This document shows, in pieces, positions 17,062 to 25,717 of a stretch of 64,000 nucleotides of DNA. The DNA is from Pseudomonas sp. GD03944 (lineage in GTDB: Bacteria > Pseudomonadota > Gammaproteobacteria > Pseudomonadales > Pseudomonadaceae). The stretch lies in the NCBI RefSeq assembly GCF_029839275.1, contig NZ_JAOCAH010000002.1, positions 372,001 through 436,000 on the forward strand, read 5' to 3'. The position numbers and the translations under genes were made by a program. A model generated the notes under the pieces. The model had not been told where the DNA came from. It ran no database searches and saw only the letters and a program-made list of their open reading frames with translations. Numbering within the stretch: the first letter of the stretch is position 1; each line of letters starts with the position of its first letter.

Positions 17062-17687
17062 ACGACCCCGCCTCGATTCGAATCGCCCTCGTCGACGACC
17101 ACACCCTGGTCCGTGACGGCATACGCGCCCTGCTGACCATGGCGGGGTTCGCGGTCATCGGCGAAGCCAGTGGCGGGCGCGAGGCCCAGGAGCTGCTACA
17201 ACGTGAAGTGCCGGACATCCTGCTGATGGACATCGGCCTGAAAGACAGCAACGGGCTGGAACTGACCGCCACGCTGAAGAAGCAGTACCCGGCGCTCAAG
17301 GTCCTGATCCTGAGCATGTACGACCACCAGGAATACGTGAGCAATGCCCTGCGGGCCGGGGCCTCGGGTTATGTGCTGAAGGACGCCCCGTCACGGGAAA
17401 TCATCGCCGCCATCGAAGTGCTGGCCGTCGGCGGCCAGTTCTACAGCGGCGGCATTGCGCAGAAATTGACCACCGAGGAGCCGCAGGAGCATGAGCTGAC
17501 CCCACGCGAGCGCCAGGTGCTGCTGATGATGGCTCAGGGGCTGAACAACAAGGCGATGGCCCGCGAGCTGCAGATCAGCGTGCGCACCGTGGAAACCTAC
17601 CGGCTGAACATTCGCCGCAAGCTGGATATCGAGAAGCCCGCCGATCTGGTCAAACATGCGCGGGAACACGGCTGGTCACCGGAGTGA
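17058..17687 (+). CDS. NarL/LuxR-type response regulator
   Basis: 209 aa. Receiver domain with acidic pocket (VDDH), phospho-acceptor D58 (LLMDIGL) and the conserved Lys in VLKDA, then a C-terminal LuxR helix-turn-helix (LTPRERQVLLMMAQGLNNKAMA). Partner of the preceding kinase. Because it lies next to cstA, control of pyruvate or short-acid uptake is a reasonable inference. E. coli uses an unrelated LytS/LytTR pair (BtsSR) for btsT. Confidence 0.93.
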   Translation: MNDPASIRIALVDDHTLVRDGIRALLTMAGFAVIGEASGGREAQELLQREVPDILLMDIGLKDSNGLELTATLKKQYPALKVLILSMYDHQEYVSNALRAGASGYVLKDAPSREIIAAIEVLAVGGQFYSGGIAQKLTTEEPQEHELTPRERQVLLMMAQGLNNKAMARELQISVRTVETYRLNIRRKLDIEKPADLVKHAREHGWSPE

Positions 17688-17731
17688 CCGACGGCCAGGG
17701 CGGCCGCTGAACGAGGCGGGAACGACACGAT

Positions 17732-17758
17732 GACGAGGCTGCCGGTGGCAGCCTCGTC
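17732..17758. terminator. Strong hairpin between converging genes
   Basis: GACGAGGCTGCC-GGT-GGCAGCCTCGTC: perfect 12-bp stem, 3-nt loop, no T-tract. It lies between the response regulator and the converging DUF3015 gene; it may terminate weakly or protect 3' ends. Confidence 0.55.
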
Positions 17759-17775
17759 ACGCTGCCCTGAACGGA

Positions 17776-18282
17776 TCAGGTCGGTTGTTTGGCGTAACGG
17801 GCCAGTTGGGCATCCTGGCTCATCACGTCCAGGGTGGCCGCCAGCACTTGCTCGCTGGTCACTTCAGCGCCGCTGAAGATGGTGCCGAAGTTCTGGTGGG
17901 TGACCTTGGCGAAGTGCGCGCGGTCAGCGGCTTCGACACCCAGCAGGGTGGCATAGGCATCCAGCGCCTCGCCCTGGCCCTGGGCCATGTCTTCAGCGAT
18001 CGAGTCGAGCATGCCATTCATCGCCAGCATCGAACGGCCGCCGTAGCCCAGACGCACGGTGGTGTCGCAGCCGTTGGTACCGGAAGTCATGCCGAAGGTG
18101 GCGTTACCCGAAGTGCCGTTGGTGGTGGTGGCCAGGAAGTGCGGAACAAATCCACGTTGTCCTTCGAATAGCATGTTGCCCCAACCGCAGCCATTACCGC
18201 CTGCCGCATCGGCCTGGGCCGCCACGCTGGCCGCACTCAACAAACCGAAAATCAACCCTTTGCTCAGCAGTCGCTTATTCAT
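17776..18282 (-). CDS. DUF3015 family exported protein
   Basis: 168 aa. Clear signal peptide (MNKRLLSKGLIFGLLSAASV, then an AQADA cleavage region), then a Gly/Asn/Thr-rich region GCGWGNMLFEGQRG and paired cysteines (GCG..., NGCDTT). Matches DUF3015, the family of PA4607, which sits at the same place in P. aeruginosa beside mapZ. Probably periplasmic or surface-associated. Function unknown. Confidence 0.85.
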   Translation of the reverse strand: MNKRLLSKGLIFGLLSAASVAAQADAAGGNGCGWGNMLFEGQRGFVPHFLATTTNGTSGNATFGMTSGTNGCDTTVRLGYGGRSMLAMNGMLDSIAEDMAQGQGEALDAYATLLGVEAADRAHFAKVTHQNFGTIFSGAEVTSEQVLAATLDVMSQDAQLARYAKQPT

Positions 18283-18485
18283 ACTGGAGATGCTCCGCTC
18301 ATAAATAGTAATAAAACCGCTCTAGCAGCTTTGGCGACGTATGCCCACCTGTCAAACCGCCCCCCTGAAAATCCGCCCGGAGGCCACCAAATCTGTGACG
18401 TCGGCCCAACATTTGCCGCCGCAAAGTTCTGCCGGGCGCACGCGCCTTGGCTATAGTGGTTGAAACCGCGCAGGAGTGTTTTTGC

Positions 18486-18857
18486 ATGAGCAACGCAGCC
18501 AACGATCGTCGGCGCTTCCACCGCATCGCCTTCGATGCGCCCACCGAGCTCGTGCAAGGGTCACGGCGCTGGGCGGTCGAACTGCACGATATTTCGCTCA
18601 AGGGCCTGCTGGTCAGGCTCCCCGAGGGCTGGAACGCCGATCCACATCAGCCGTTCGACGCGATCATCGAACTGGGCGGCGGCACGCAAGTGAAGATGGA
18701 AGTGGTGCTGACCCGCAGCCAGCGCGACCTGCTCGGCTTCGTCTGCCGGCACATCGACCTGGACTCGATCAGCCACCTGCGCCGTCTGATCGAGCTCAAC
18801 CTGGGCGATGAAAGCCTGCTCGAGCGTGAGCTGGCGGCCCTCGGCGAGGACGACTGA
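18486..18857 (+). CDS. mapZ: Single-domain PilZ protein, MapZ-like
   Basis: 123 aa. A lone PilZ domain with both c-di-GMP motifs: RRxxxR in [10 protein letters not shown] near the N terminus and (D/N)xSxxG as DISLKG. It corresponds by position (between the PA4607 and radA homologues) and size to PA4608/MapZ, which on binding c-di-GMP inhibits the chemotaxis methyltransferase CheR1. ATG 18486 has GGAG upstream; the frame is open from 18447 without a better start. Converges on radA. Confidence 0.88.
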   Translation: MSNAANDRRRFHRIAFDAPTELVQGSRRWAVELHDISLKGLLVRLPEGWNADPHQPFDAIIELGGGTQVKMEVVLTRSQRDLLGFVCRHIDLDSISHLRRLIELNLGDESLLERELAALGEDD

Positions 18858-18879
18858 ACGCCCTCGCCGTTTACCGGCC

Positions 18880-20244
18880 CTATTCGAACAGCGCGTCCAG
18901 GGCCTGTTCGAGCCGGGTCACGGCAATCACCTGCAACCCCGCCGGCGCCTCTTTCGGCGCATTGCCCTTCGGCACGATGGCGCGCTTGAAGCCATGCTTG
19001 GCCGCCTCCTTGAGGCGTTCCTGACCGCTCGGTACCGGGCGGATCTCCCCCGACAGCCCCACCTCACCGAACACCAGCAGGTCGTGGGCCAGCGGCCGGT
19101 TGCGCAGGCTGGATATCACCGCGGCCATCAACGCCAGGTCCGAGGCGGTTTCCAGCACCTTGACCCCGCCCACCACGTTGAGGAACACGTCCTGGTCATA
19201 GGTGGGAATGCCGCCGTGGCGGTGCAGCACCGCCAGCAGCATGGCCAGGCGGTTCTGGTCGAGGCCCAGAGTGACGCGGCGCGGGTTGGCCAGGTGGCTG
19301 GTGTCGACCAGGGCCTGCACCTCCACCAGCATTGGCCTAGTGCCCTCCCAGGTGGCCATGACGATGCTGCCGGGCACTTCTTCCTGGGCGCGGGTGAGGA
19401 AAATCGCCGACGGGTTGGTGACCTCCTTCAGGCCCTTGTCGGTCATGCCGAAGACGCCCAGCTCGTTGATCGCGCCAAAGCGGTTCTTCACCGCCCGCAA
19501 CAGGCGCAGTCGGCCATCGGCTTCGCCTTCGAAATACAGCACCGTGTCGACCATGTGCTCCAGCACGCGCGGCCCCGCCAGGGCGCCCTCCTTGGTCACA
19601 TGGCCAACCAGGAAGATCGCCGTGCCGCTCTGCTTGGCGAAGCGCACCAGCAAGGCGGCGCTTTCGCGCACCTGGGCCACCCCGCCGGGTGCCGATTGCA
19701 GTTGTTCGGTGAAGATGGTCTGGATCGAGTCGATGACCATGACCTTGGGCTTTTCCACCCGTGCCGTGGCGATGATGGTCTCGATGCAGGTCTCGGTCAT
19801 GACCTTGAGCTTGTCTTCCGGCAAGCCCAGGCGCCGGGCGCGCATGGCCACCTGTTGCTGCGATTCCTCGCCGGTGACGTACAACGCCGGAAAGCGCGTG
19901 GCGACGTTGCACAGGGTCTGCAGCAGGATGGTCGACTTGCCGATCCCCGGGTCGCCGCCGATCAGCACCACCGAGCCGTCCACCAGGCCGCCGCCCAGCA
20001 CGCGGTCCAGCTCGCCGGAGGCGGTGGAGAAACGCGGCATTTCCTCGACGCTGACCTCGGCCAGGGTCTTCAGCTGCGCCTGCTGCCCGGCCCAACCGGT
20101 GCGGCCGCTGGGCGTGCCGGACGCAGCGTCGAGCACGGTTTCCACCAGGGTGTTCCAGGCACCGCATTCGCCGCACTGGCCGGCCCATTTGGGAAAGGTG
20201 GCACCGCATTCGGTGCAGCCATACATGCGCTTGGCCTTGGCCAT
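18880..20244 (-). CDS. radA: DNA repair protein RadA
   Basis: 454 aa, family length. It is a RecA-like branch-migration ATPase for homologous recombination. N-terminal zinc finger (C10, C13, C24, C27), Walker A GGDPGIGKST at 96-105, RadA-specific KNRFG at 253-257, and a C-terminal Lon-protease-like domain (QDVFLNVVGGVKV). ATG 20244 is the conserved start MAKAKRMYGC. Confidence 0.97.
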   Translation of the reverse strand: MAKAKRMYGCTECGATFPKWAGQCGECGAWNTLVETVLDAASGTPSGRTGWAGQQAQLKTLAEVSVEEMPRFSTASGELDRVLGGGLVDGSVVLIGGDPGIGKSTILLQTLCNVATRFPALYVTGEESQQQVAMRARRLGLPEDKLKVMTETCIETIIATARVEKPKVMVIDSIQTIFTEQLQSAPGGVAQVRESAALLVRFAKQSGTAIFLVGHVTKEGALAGPRVLEHMVDTVLYFEGEADGRLRLLRAVKNRFGAINELGVFGMTDKGLKEVTNPSAIFLTRAQEEVPGSIVMATWEGTRPMLVEVQALVDTSHLANPRRVTLGLDQNRLAMLLAVLHRHGGIPTYDQDVFLNVVGGVKVLETASDLALMAAVISSLRNRPLAHDLLVFGEVGLSGEIRPVPSGQERLKEAAKHGFKRAIVPKGNAPKEAPAGLQVIAVTRLEQALDALFE

Positions 20245-20407
20245 GGGAAGAGTCGTCCTGCCTGATGAGCGAAGGCCGAAACGATACCGAACAACTGGAT
20301 AAATTTACAGACCTTGGGAATCGAGCGACGCGAATGCCGGGCACCGCGAAGGGGCGAAACAAAGTGGCGCGGCCGCGGACGGACCGCGCCAGGGCGGGCG
20401 GTGGCGT

Positions 20408-20644
20408 CTAGCCGTAGGTCAGTTTCTGGACGATCTTGTCCTTGAGCAGCACCCGCTCGCGACGCAGGCGTCCGAGGGTTTCATCGTCGAACGACTGGGT
20501 GCCCGACTCGAGGCCGACGATGCGTTTGTCCAGGTCCTGGTAACGCCCCACCAGGCCATCGAATCCCGGATCGCTCTTGCGCAGTTCGGTCAGCTGGTCC
20601 CCGAACTCGCGAAACTCCTCACGCAGATTGTGCTCGGCAGTCAT
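20408..20644 (-). CDS. DUF465 (YdcH-like) small coiled-coil protein
   Basis: 78 aa, charged and helical, with the DUF465 pattern FGDQLTELRKSDPGFDGLVGRYQDLDKRI and a basic C-terminal half (RLRRERVLLKDKI). Start ATG 20644 with AGGAG upstream. It lies about 80 bp from a related 85-aa gene on the same strand; the two look like diverged paralogues. Function of the family is unknown. Confidence 0.85.
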   Translation of the reverse strand: MTAEHNLREEFREFGDQLTELRKSDPGFDGLVGRYQDLDKRIVGLESGTQSFDDETLGRLRRERVLLKDKIVQKLTYG

Positions 20645-20724
20645 GGGTCACTCCTCTTGGTGTGGATGTTCAAGGATTGACCTTAGACCATCGGCCGCGA
20701 CTGCAACCGTCCGACCGGCTGTCG

Positions 20725-20982
20725 TCAGCCGCCGCAGTTGCGACCACAGTTGCAGCAGTCGCCCTTGGCCTTGTGCTGCAGGCGCACCAGGTCTTCGCGC
20801 AGACCGGAGCGGCGCAGCTTGAGGGCGGACAGCGGTACGCCATCGGGCCGCTCGATGCCGTCCTCGATGCGGGCGATGCGGCGCACCACGTCTTCGTACT
20901 GCTCGGCCAGGGCGGCGTAGGCCGGGTTGCTGCGCAGCCGCTGAAAGTCCGGCTCGGCCTGGCTGGAGTAATCGATGTGCAT
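20725..20982 (-). CDS. DUF465-like small protein with Cys-rich tail
   Basis: 85 aa. Helical body (FQRLRSNPAYAALAEQYEDVVRRIARIE) resembling the neighbouring DUF465 protein, with a basic LKLRRSGLREDLVRLQHKAK segment and a C-terminal tail CCNCGRNCGG. The four cysteines in ten residues could bind a metal. ATG 20982 has GGGAG upstream; the in-frame ATG at 21015 lacks one. Upstream of, and likely co-transcribed with, the 78-aa gene. Confidence 0.78.
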   Translation of the reverse strand: MHIDYSSQAEPDFQRLRSNPAYAALAEQYEDVVRRIARIEDGIERPDGVPLSALKLRRSGLREDLVRLQHKAKGDCCNCGRNCGG

Positions 20983-21219
20983 GGCGATGCTCCCATTTGC
21001 TGAAATTTCTGCCACTCTAATTTGGTATCCGGCGTGACCTGTTGATCCGCGTCAATGGCGGCGCAGAGGCGCGGCGCAGGGCCGTTGCGCCCGTGCCAGC
21101 GCTATCGCCCCTGGCGGTCACTGGATAGACTGGCCGCGAGACTGAACCGTCCGCGCGTGACAGAGTCCGTTAAGCAACACCCTTCCTGCCAAAACCCGCC
21201 TCACATCAAGGAGCAGTCC

Positions 21220-21633
21220 ATGAGCATTCTCAGCGAATTCAAAGCCTTCGCCGTCAAGGGCAACGTGGTCGACATGGCCGTCGGTATCATCATCGGCGCG
21301 GCCTTCGGCAAGATCGTCTCGTCCTTCGTCGGCGACGTGGTCATGCCGCCGCTGGGTATCCTGATCGGCGGGGTGGACTTCTCCGACCTGGCCATCGTGC
21401 TCAAGGAAGCCCAGGGCGATCTGCCCGCCGTGACCCTGGCCTACGGCAAGTTCATCCAGACGGTCATCGACTTCACCATCATCGCCTTCGCCATCTTCAT
21501 GGGCATCAAGGGCCTGAACAAACTCAAGCGTGCCGAAGAGGCCACGCCGAGCGCCCCGCCTGCGCCGACCAAGGACCAGGAACTGCTCAGCGAAATCCGT
21601 GACCTGCTCAAAGCCCAGCAGAACCGGGAATAA
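21220..21633 (+). CDS. mscL: Large-conductance mechanosensitive channel
   Basis: 137 aa. Homopentameric inner-membrane channel that opens under hypo-osmotic membrane tension. TM1 contains the pore motif [22 protein letters not shown]2 is [21 protein letters not shown], and the C-terminal helical bundle ends in [15 protein letters not shown] 21220 follows AAGGAG at 7 nt. A terminator follows immediately. Confidence 0.98.
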   Translation: MSILSEFKAFAVKGNVVDMAVGIIIGAAFGKIVSSFVGDVVMPPLGILIGGVDFSDLAIVLKEAQGDLPAVTLAYGKFIQTVIDFTIIAFAIFMGIKGLNKLKRAEEATPSAPPAPTKDQELLSEIRDLLKAQQNRE

Positions 21634-21635
21634 AA

Positions 21636-21661
21636 AAACGGCGCCTACTGGCGCCGTTTCT
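21636..21661. terminator. Bidirectional terminator mscL / TerC gene
   Basis: AAACGGCGCC-TACT-GGCGCCGTTT, 10-bp stem flanked by an A-tract on the left and a short T-tract on the right, between converging genes. Confidence 0.88.
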
Positions 21662-21674
21662 TCATGGGTCGGTA

Positions 21675-23228
21675 TTACTCGGCCTTGGGCTTGAGCAGCA
21701 GCTTGGCCACCCGACGCTCCTTGACCTCGATGACCGTCAGCGTCCACTCGGCGTACTCCACCTGGTCGCCGATCAGCGGCAGGCGATCGAGCAGGCTCAT
21801 CACCAACCCCGCCAGGGTCTGGTAGTCGTCGGTGGCCTTGGCCTTGAAGCCGACGCGGTCACGCAGCACCGCCAGGTTGAGCGCACCACTGACGCGGTAG
21901 CCGCCGTCGACGGTCTCGATGTCCGGCCCATCCACTTCGCTGGCATCCGGCAACTCGCCGGCAATCGCCTCGAGGATGTCGGTCAGGGTCAGCAGGCCTT
22001 CGAAACCACCGAACTCGTTGACCACGAAGGCCACGTGGGTCGACGCCTGGCGCATCTGCTCCAGGGCGCTGAGCACCGAGGCGCTGTCCGGCAGGTTGAC
22101 CGGCGCACGCACCAGGCTTTCGATGTCCGGCTGCTGGCCCTTGAGCAATTCCTTGAACAGCTCTTTCTTGTGGATGTAGCCAAGCGGCTCGTCCGCGGCA
22201 TCGCCACGCGACACCAGCAGGCGCGAGTGCGGCGACTCCAGCAGTTTCTGATGAATGATTTCCACCGGGTCGTCCAGGTTGATCCGGTCGACTTCCATGC
22301 GGTCGGTCATCGCCTTCTGGATCGACTGCTCGGCCAGGCTCAGTACGCCACTGATCATCACCCGTTCACGGCGGTCGAACAGCACCGCTTCGCCTTCACC
22401 GCCCTCGAGCATGTCGGCGATGTCCTCGCCCACTTCGTCGGCCTGGACCTTGCCACCCAGCAGGCGCATCACCGCATGGGCGGTGCGCTCACGCATGCCA
22501 CGTTCGCCCTGCAGGCTGCGCTTGCGGCGCGAACGGGCCAGCTGGTTGAACACCTCGATGAGGATCGAGAAGCCGATGGCCGCGTACAGGTAGCCTTTCG
22601 GAATATGGAAACCCAGGCCTTCGGCGGTCAGGCTGAAGCCGATCATCATCAAAAAGCCCAGGCACAGCATGATCACGGTCGGACGGGCGTTGACGAAGGC
22701 GGTCAGCGGCTTGCTGGCGACGATCATCAGACCGATGGAGACGATCACGGCGATCATCATCACTTCCAGGTGTTCGACCATGCCCACGGCGGTGATCACC
22801 GCGTCCAGGGAGAACACCGCGTCGAGCACGATGATCTGCGCCACCACCGGCCAGAACTTGGCGTAGGTGCGCGCGCCGCCCGGCTGGTGCACGCGCCCTT
22901 CGAGGCGTTCGTGCAGCTCCATGGTGGCCTTGAACAGCAGGAACACGCCACCGAAGAGCATGATCAGGTCACGCCCGGAGAAGGTCTTGCCGAACACGTC
23001 GATCAACGGGTCGGTCAGGGTCACCAGCCAGGCCATGCTGGCCAGCAGGCCCAGGCGCATGATCAGCGCCAGGCTCAGGCCGATCACCCGCGCGCGGTCA
23101 CGCTGCTCGGGCGGCAGCTTGTCGGCGAGGATGGCGATGAACACCAGGTTATCGATGCCCAGGACGATTTCCAGGACGATCAGGGTCAACAGGCCCAACC
23201 AGGCCGTGGGATCAGCGATCCATTCCAT
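21675..23228 (-). CDS. TerC-family membrane protein with CBS and CorC/HlyC domains
   Basis: 517 aa. The N-terminal half is a TerC-type membrane domain of about seven helices ([40 protein letters not shown]) with the paired Asp residues of the family. A cytosolic CBS pair (about 300-420) and a transporter-associated CorC/HlyC domain (about 430-515) follow. This is the YoaE/YegH architecture. TerC proteins are linked to metal (Mn) export during exoprotein metalation; the CBS pair suggests nucleotide sensing. Monocistronic in appearance. Confidence 0.92.
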   Translation of the reverse strand: MEWIADPTAWLGLLTLIVLEIVLGIDNLVFIAILADKLPPEQRDRARVIGLSLALIMRLGLLASMAWLVTLTDPLIDVFGKTFSGRDLIMLFGGVFLLFKATMELHERLEGRVHQPGGARTYAKFWPVVAQIIVLDAVFSLDAVITAVGMVEHLEVMMIAVIVSIGLMIVASKPLTAFVNARPTVIMLCLGFLMMIGFSLTAEGLGFHIPKGYLYAAIGFSILIEVFNQLARSRRKRSLQGERGMRERTAHAVMRLLGGKVQADEVGEDIADMLEGGEGEAVLFDRRERVMISGVLSLAEQSIQKAMTDRMEVDRINLDDPVEIIHQKLLESPHSRLLVSRGDAADEPLGYIHKKELFKELLKGQQPDIESLVRAPVNLPDSASVLSALEQMRQASTHVAFVVNEFGGFEGLLTLTDILEAIAGELPDASEVDGPDIETVDGGYRVSGALNLAVLRDRVGFKAKATDDYQTLAGLVMSLLDRLPLIGDQVEYAEWTLTVIEVKERRVAKLLLKPKAE

Positions 23229-23509
23229 TTAATGCGGTGCTCTCTCGGGTAAAAATCGGACACGGCAAAGCGCGCGACGCAGGGATGCGACACGTACGCA
23301 AGCGGTTGTCTGTGGGGAAAAACGTGCAGCACAGCGCTGCCGGAGGGACGTACGCCGGGAGGCGTCGCCGGAGGGAATCCGCGCCCTCAGCCTTGATGGT
23401 GAGGGCGGTCTACAACTGTCACTGTCCATGAGATCCGTGAACGGTAATAACGGCCGACCAATCTAATCCACTTGGTCACATCTGCTAAAGCCCCATTCGT
23501 AACTTTTTT

Positions 23510-24286
23510 TTACCAGTAGCTTTCCACCGCCACCTGGCCCGGCCGCCGCGAGAGGCTCAGTTGCAGGTCACGCTGCTTCAGGCGCTGGCGGGTGTCGTCG
23601 ATCATCTGGGGATTGCCGCAGATCATCAGGCGCGAGTGCTCGGGGCTCAGGTTCAGGCCGGCGGCCCGCTCCAGTTCGCCGCTGTCGAGCAGCGTGGTGA
23701 TGCGCCCGTGCAGGCAGCCCGGCGCCTGTTCCCGGGTGACCAACGGCAGGTAGACCAGCTTGTCGGCGTATTCGGCCAGGTGCTCCAGCTCGCGCAGGCC
23801 GTGGATCAGCGGCTGGTACGCCAGCTCGGCGGCGGTACGCGCGCTGTAGACCAGCACGATGCGCTCGAAGCGCTCCCACACCTCGAAGTCCTGCAGGATC
23901 GACAGGAACGGCGCCAGGCCGGTGCCACTGGCCAGCAGCCAGAGGTCGCGCCCGCCGATGAAGCGGTCAAGGGTGAGGTAACCGAAGGCCTGCTTGTCCA
24001 GCAGCAGGTGATCGCCGGTCTTGAGCTGGCTCAGTTCGGAGGTGAATTCGCCGCCCGGGACGACGATCGAGAAGAATTCGAGAAACTCGTCGTGGGGCGC
24101 CGAGACCATGGAATAGGCGCGCCAGACCACGGAGCCGTCGGCTTTCGTCACCCCGAGCCGGGCGAATTGCCCGGCGCGGAAGCGGAAGCCCTGGCCGCGC
24201 GTGGTGCGCAGGGTGAACAGGCTCGGCGTCAGGGTCTGCACGTCGAGCAGGGTTTCGCGGGTGAATTTCTCTTCACTGGCGGACAT
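23510..24286 (-). CDS. fpr: Ferredoxin-NADP+ reductase
   Basis: 258 aa. It moves electrons between NADPH and ferredoxin or flavodoxin. FAD-binding motif RAYSMVS, FAD/NADP domain junction SELSQLKTGD, NADP-binding ASGTGLAPF, MICGNPQM, and a C-terminal aromatic ending VESYW like E. coli Fpr. In P. aeruginosa the gene at this place (PA4615) is the second, FprB-type reductase, so this is more likely FprB than the oxidative-stress FprA. Downstream of dctP on the same strand, 86 bp apart. Confidence 0.9.
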   Translation of the reverse strand: MSASEEKFTRETLLDVQTLTPSLFTLRTTRGQGFRFRAGQFARLGVTKADGSVVWRAYSMVSAPHDEFLEFFSIVVPGGEFTSELSQLKTGDHLLLDKQAFGYLTLDRFIGGRDLWLLASGTGLAPFLSILQDFEVWERFERIVLVYSARTAAELAYQPLIHGLRELEHLAEYADKLVYLPLVTREQAPGCLHGRITTLLDSGELERAAGLNLSPEHSRLMICGNPQMIDDTRQRLKQRDLQLSLSRRPGQVAVESYW

Positions 24287-24372
24287 GGGGGCTCCCGGTC
24301 TGGTTCATGCCCCCAGTGTCGCGCAAAGGCCGCCGGCGAAACACCCGCAACCTCAAGGGCCTTTGCAGCCGA

Positions 24373-25362
24373 TCAGCGACGGTTGACGATCTGCGCGGCG
24401 CGGATCACGTCGGCACCGATGTCCGCTTCGAAGGTTTTCCACAGCGGGCGCATGGCAGCGCGCCAGGCTTCACGCTCGGCCTCGGTCAGGGTGACCAGCT
24501 TGCTGTGGCCGCCGGCAGCGATCTGCTCACGGCTCTTCTGGTTCAGCGCCTCGGCTTCCTGGTTCACCGCGAAGGACACTTCTTCGATGATCGACTCCAG
24601 CTGCACGCGCACCTGGTACGGGATGCTGGTCCAGAACTTGGTGTTGCTGATCAGCATGTAGTTGAGCGAACCGTGGTTGCTCTCGGTGATGAACGACTGC
24701 ACGGTGTCCAGGCGCTGGCTGGCCAGGTTCGACCAGGGGTTCTCGGCACCTTGCACCGAGCCGTTCTGCAGGGCCTGGTACATGTCGCCGAAGGCGATCT
24801 TCTTGCTGGTCGCACCGATCGCGCCGAACTGCGCCTCGATCACCGGCGACGGCTGGATACGGAAGGCCAGGCCCTGGGCGTCGGTGGGCACGTGCAGGGC
24901 GCGGGTCGCGGAAAGCTGCTTCATGCCGTTGTTCCAGTACGCCAGGCCATAGATGTCGTGCTTGGCCATGGAGCGCAGCAGTTCACGGCTCTTTTCCCGC
25001 TTCTGGAAGCGCTTGACCGCCTCCAGGTCGTCGAACAGGAACGGCAGGTCGAACACCTGCAGCTGCTTGGTGTACTGGTCGAACTTGGACAGCGACGGCG
25101 CCAGCAGCTGCACCTTGCCGGCGCGCAGGGCTTCCAGCTCGTCGGCATCGCCGAACAGCGTCGAGTTCGGGTAGACCTCGACCTTGACCTGGCCGCCGAG
25201 GCGCTCGTCCACCAGTTTCTGGAACATCAGGGCACCGCGCCCCTTCGGTGTGTCGTCGGCCACCACGTGGGAGAACTTGATGACGATCGGTTCGCGGGCG
25301 TTCGCGGTCGAGGCGAACGCCAGGGTCGTGGCGAGGACGGCGGTAAAAACGGACTTGAGCAT
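24373..25362 (-). CDS. dctP: TRAP transporter substrate-binding protein DctP
   Basis: 329 aa. Signal peptide (MLKSVFTAVLATTLAFAST, ANA cleavage site), then a DctP solute-binding fold: IKFSHVVADDTPKG, VYPNSTLFGDADELEALRAG, and the ligand-Arg region LAFRIQPSPV. It captures C4-dicarboxylates or similar organic acids in the periplasm. No DctQ or DctM membrane genes are adjacent, so it must use membrane subunits encoded elsewhere, or act as a sensor. Start ATG 25362 with AAGGG upstream. Confidence 0.93.
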   Translation of the reverse strand: MLKSVFTAVLATTLAFASTANAREPIVIKFSHVVADDTPKGRGALMFQKLVDERLGGQVKVEVYPNSTLFGDADELEALRAGKVQLLAPSLSKFDQYTKQLQVFDLPFLFDDLEAVKRFQKREKSRELLRSMAKHDIYGLAYWNNGMKQLSATRALHVPTDAQGLAFRIQPSPVIEAQFGAIGATSKKIAFGDMYQALQNGSVQGAENPWSNLASQRLDTVQSFITESNHGSLNYMLISNTKFWTSIPYQVRVQLESIIEEVSFAVNQEAEALNQKSREQIAAGGHSKLVTLTEAEREAWRAAMRPLWKTFEADIGADVIRAAQIVNRR

Positions 25363-25717
25363 GGTGCACCCTTGAGCAATAAAACATCGGCAAGCGAGCG
25401 CACAGGCGCTGGCCCGACATGGAAAAAGTTGGCGGTATGGAGCGGCGAGAGCCCGGTCAGGCGCTGCGCGTCCAAGGAGATACTGGGTCTGTTCAGGCTG
25501 CTGGAGCCGACGCCCAGTTATTGTTGGCATGCTGCCCGGGGGGATGACTTGTCAGTCTTCGACGCGCCCCATGCGGACAGGTGGGTGATTTTTCGTGAAG
25601 TGGCGCTGCACGACAAGTGCGCATAACTCCAACCAACTCGCACTTTAAGGAAAATTCTCACGCGCCCGTGCCAAAATACCCGGCTGATGCCGCCCCTTCG
25701 TCTTGCGAGCCCCTTCG
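25363..25717. other. Divergent intergenic region dctP/rlmG
   Basis: 355 bp with both promoters presumed. A TGGCACG block on the minus strand (25666-25672) lacks the -12 GC and is not a usable sigma54 site. I see no repeat or RNA gene. Confidence 0.4.

Noticed and set aside
25645..25672. TGGCACG on the minus strand upstream of dctP as a sigma54 promoter
   Set aside because: The -12 element is CGTGA, lacking the required GC at the right spacing.
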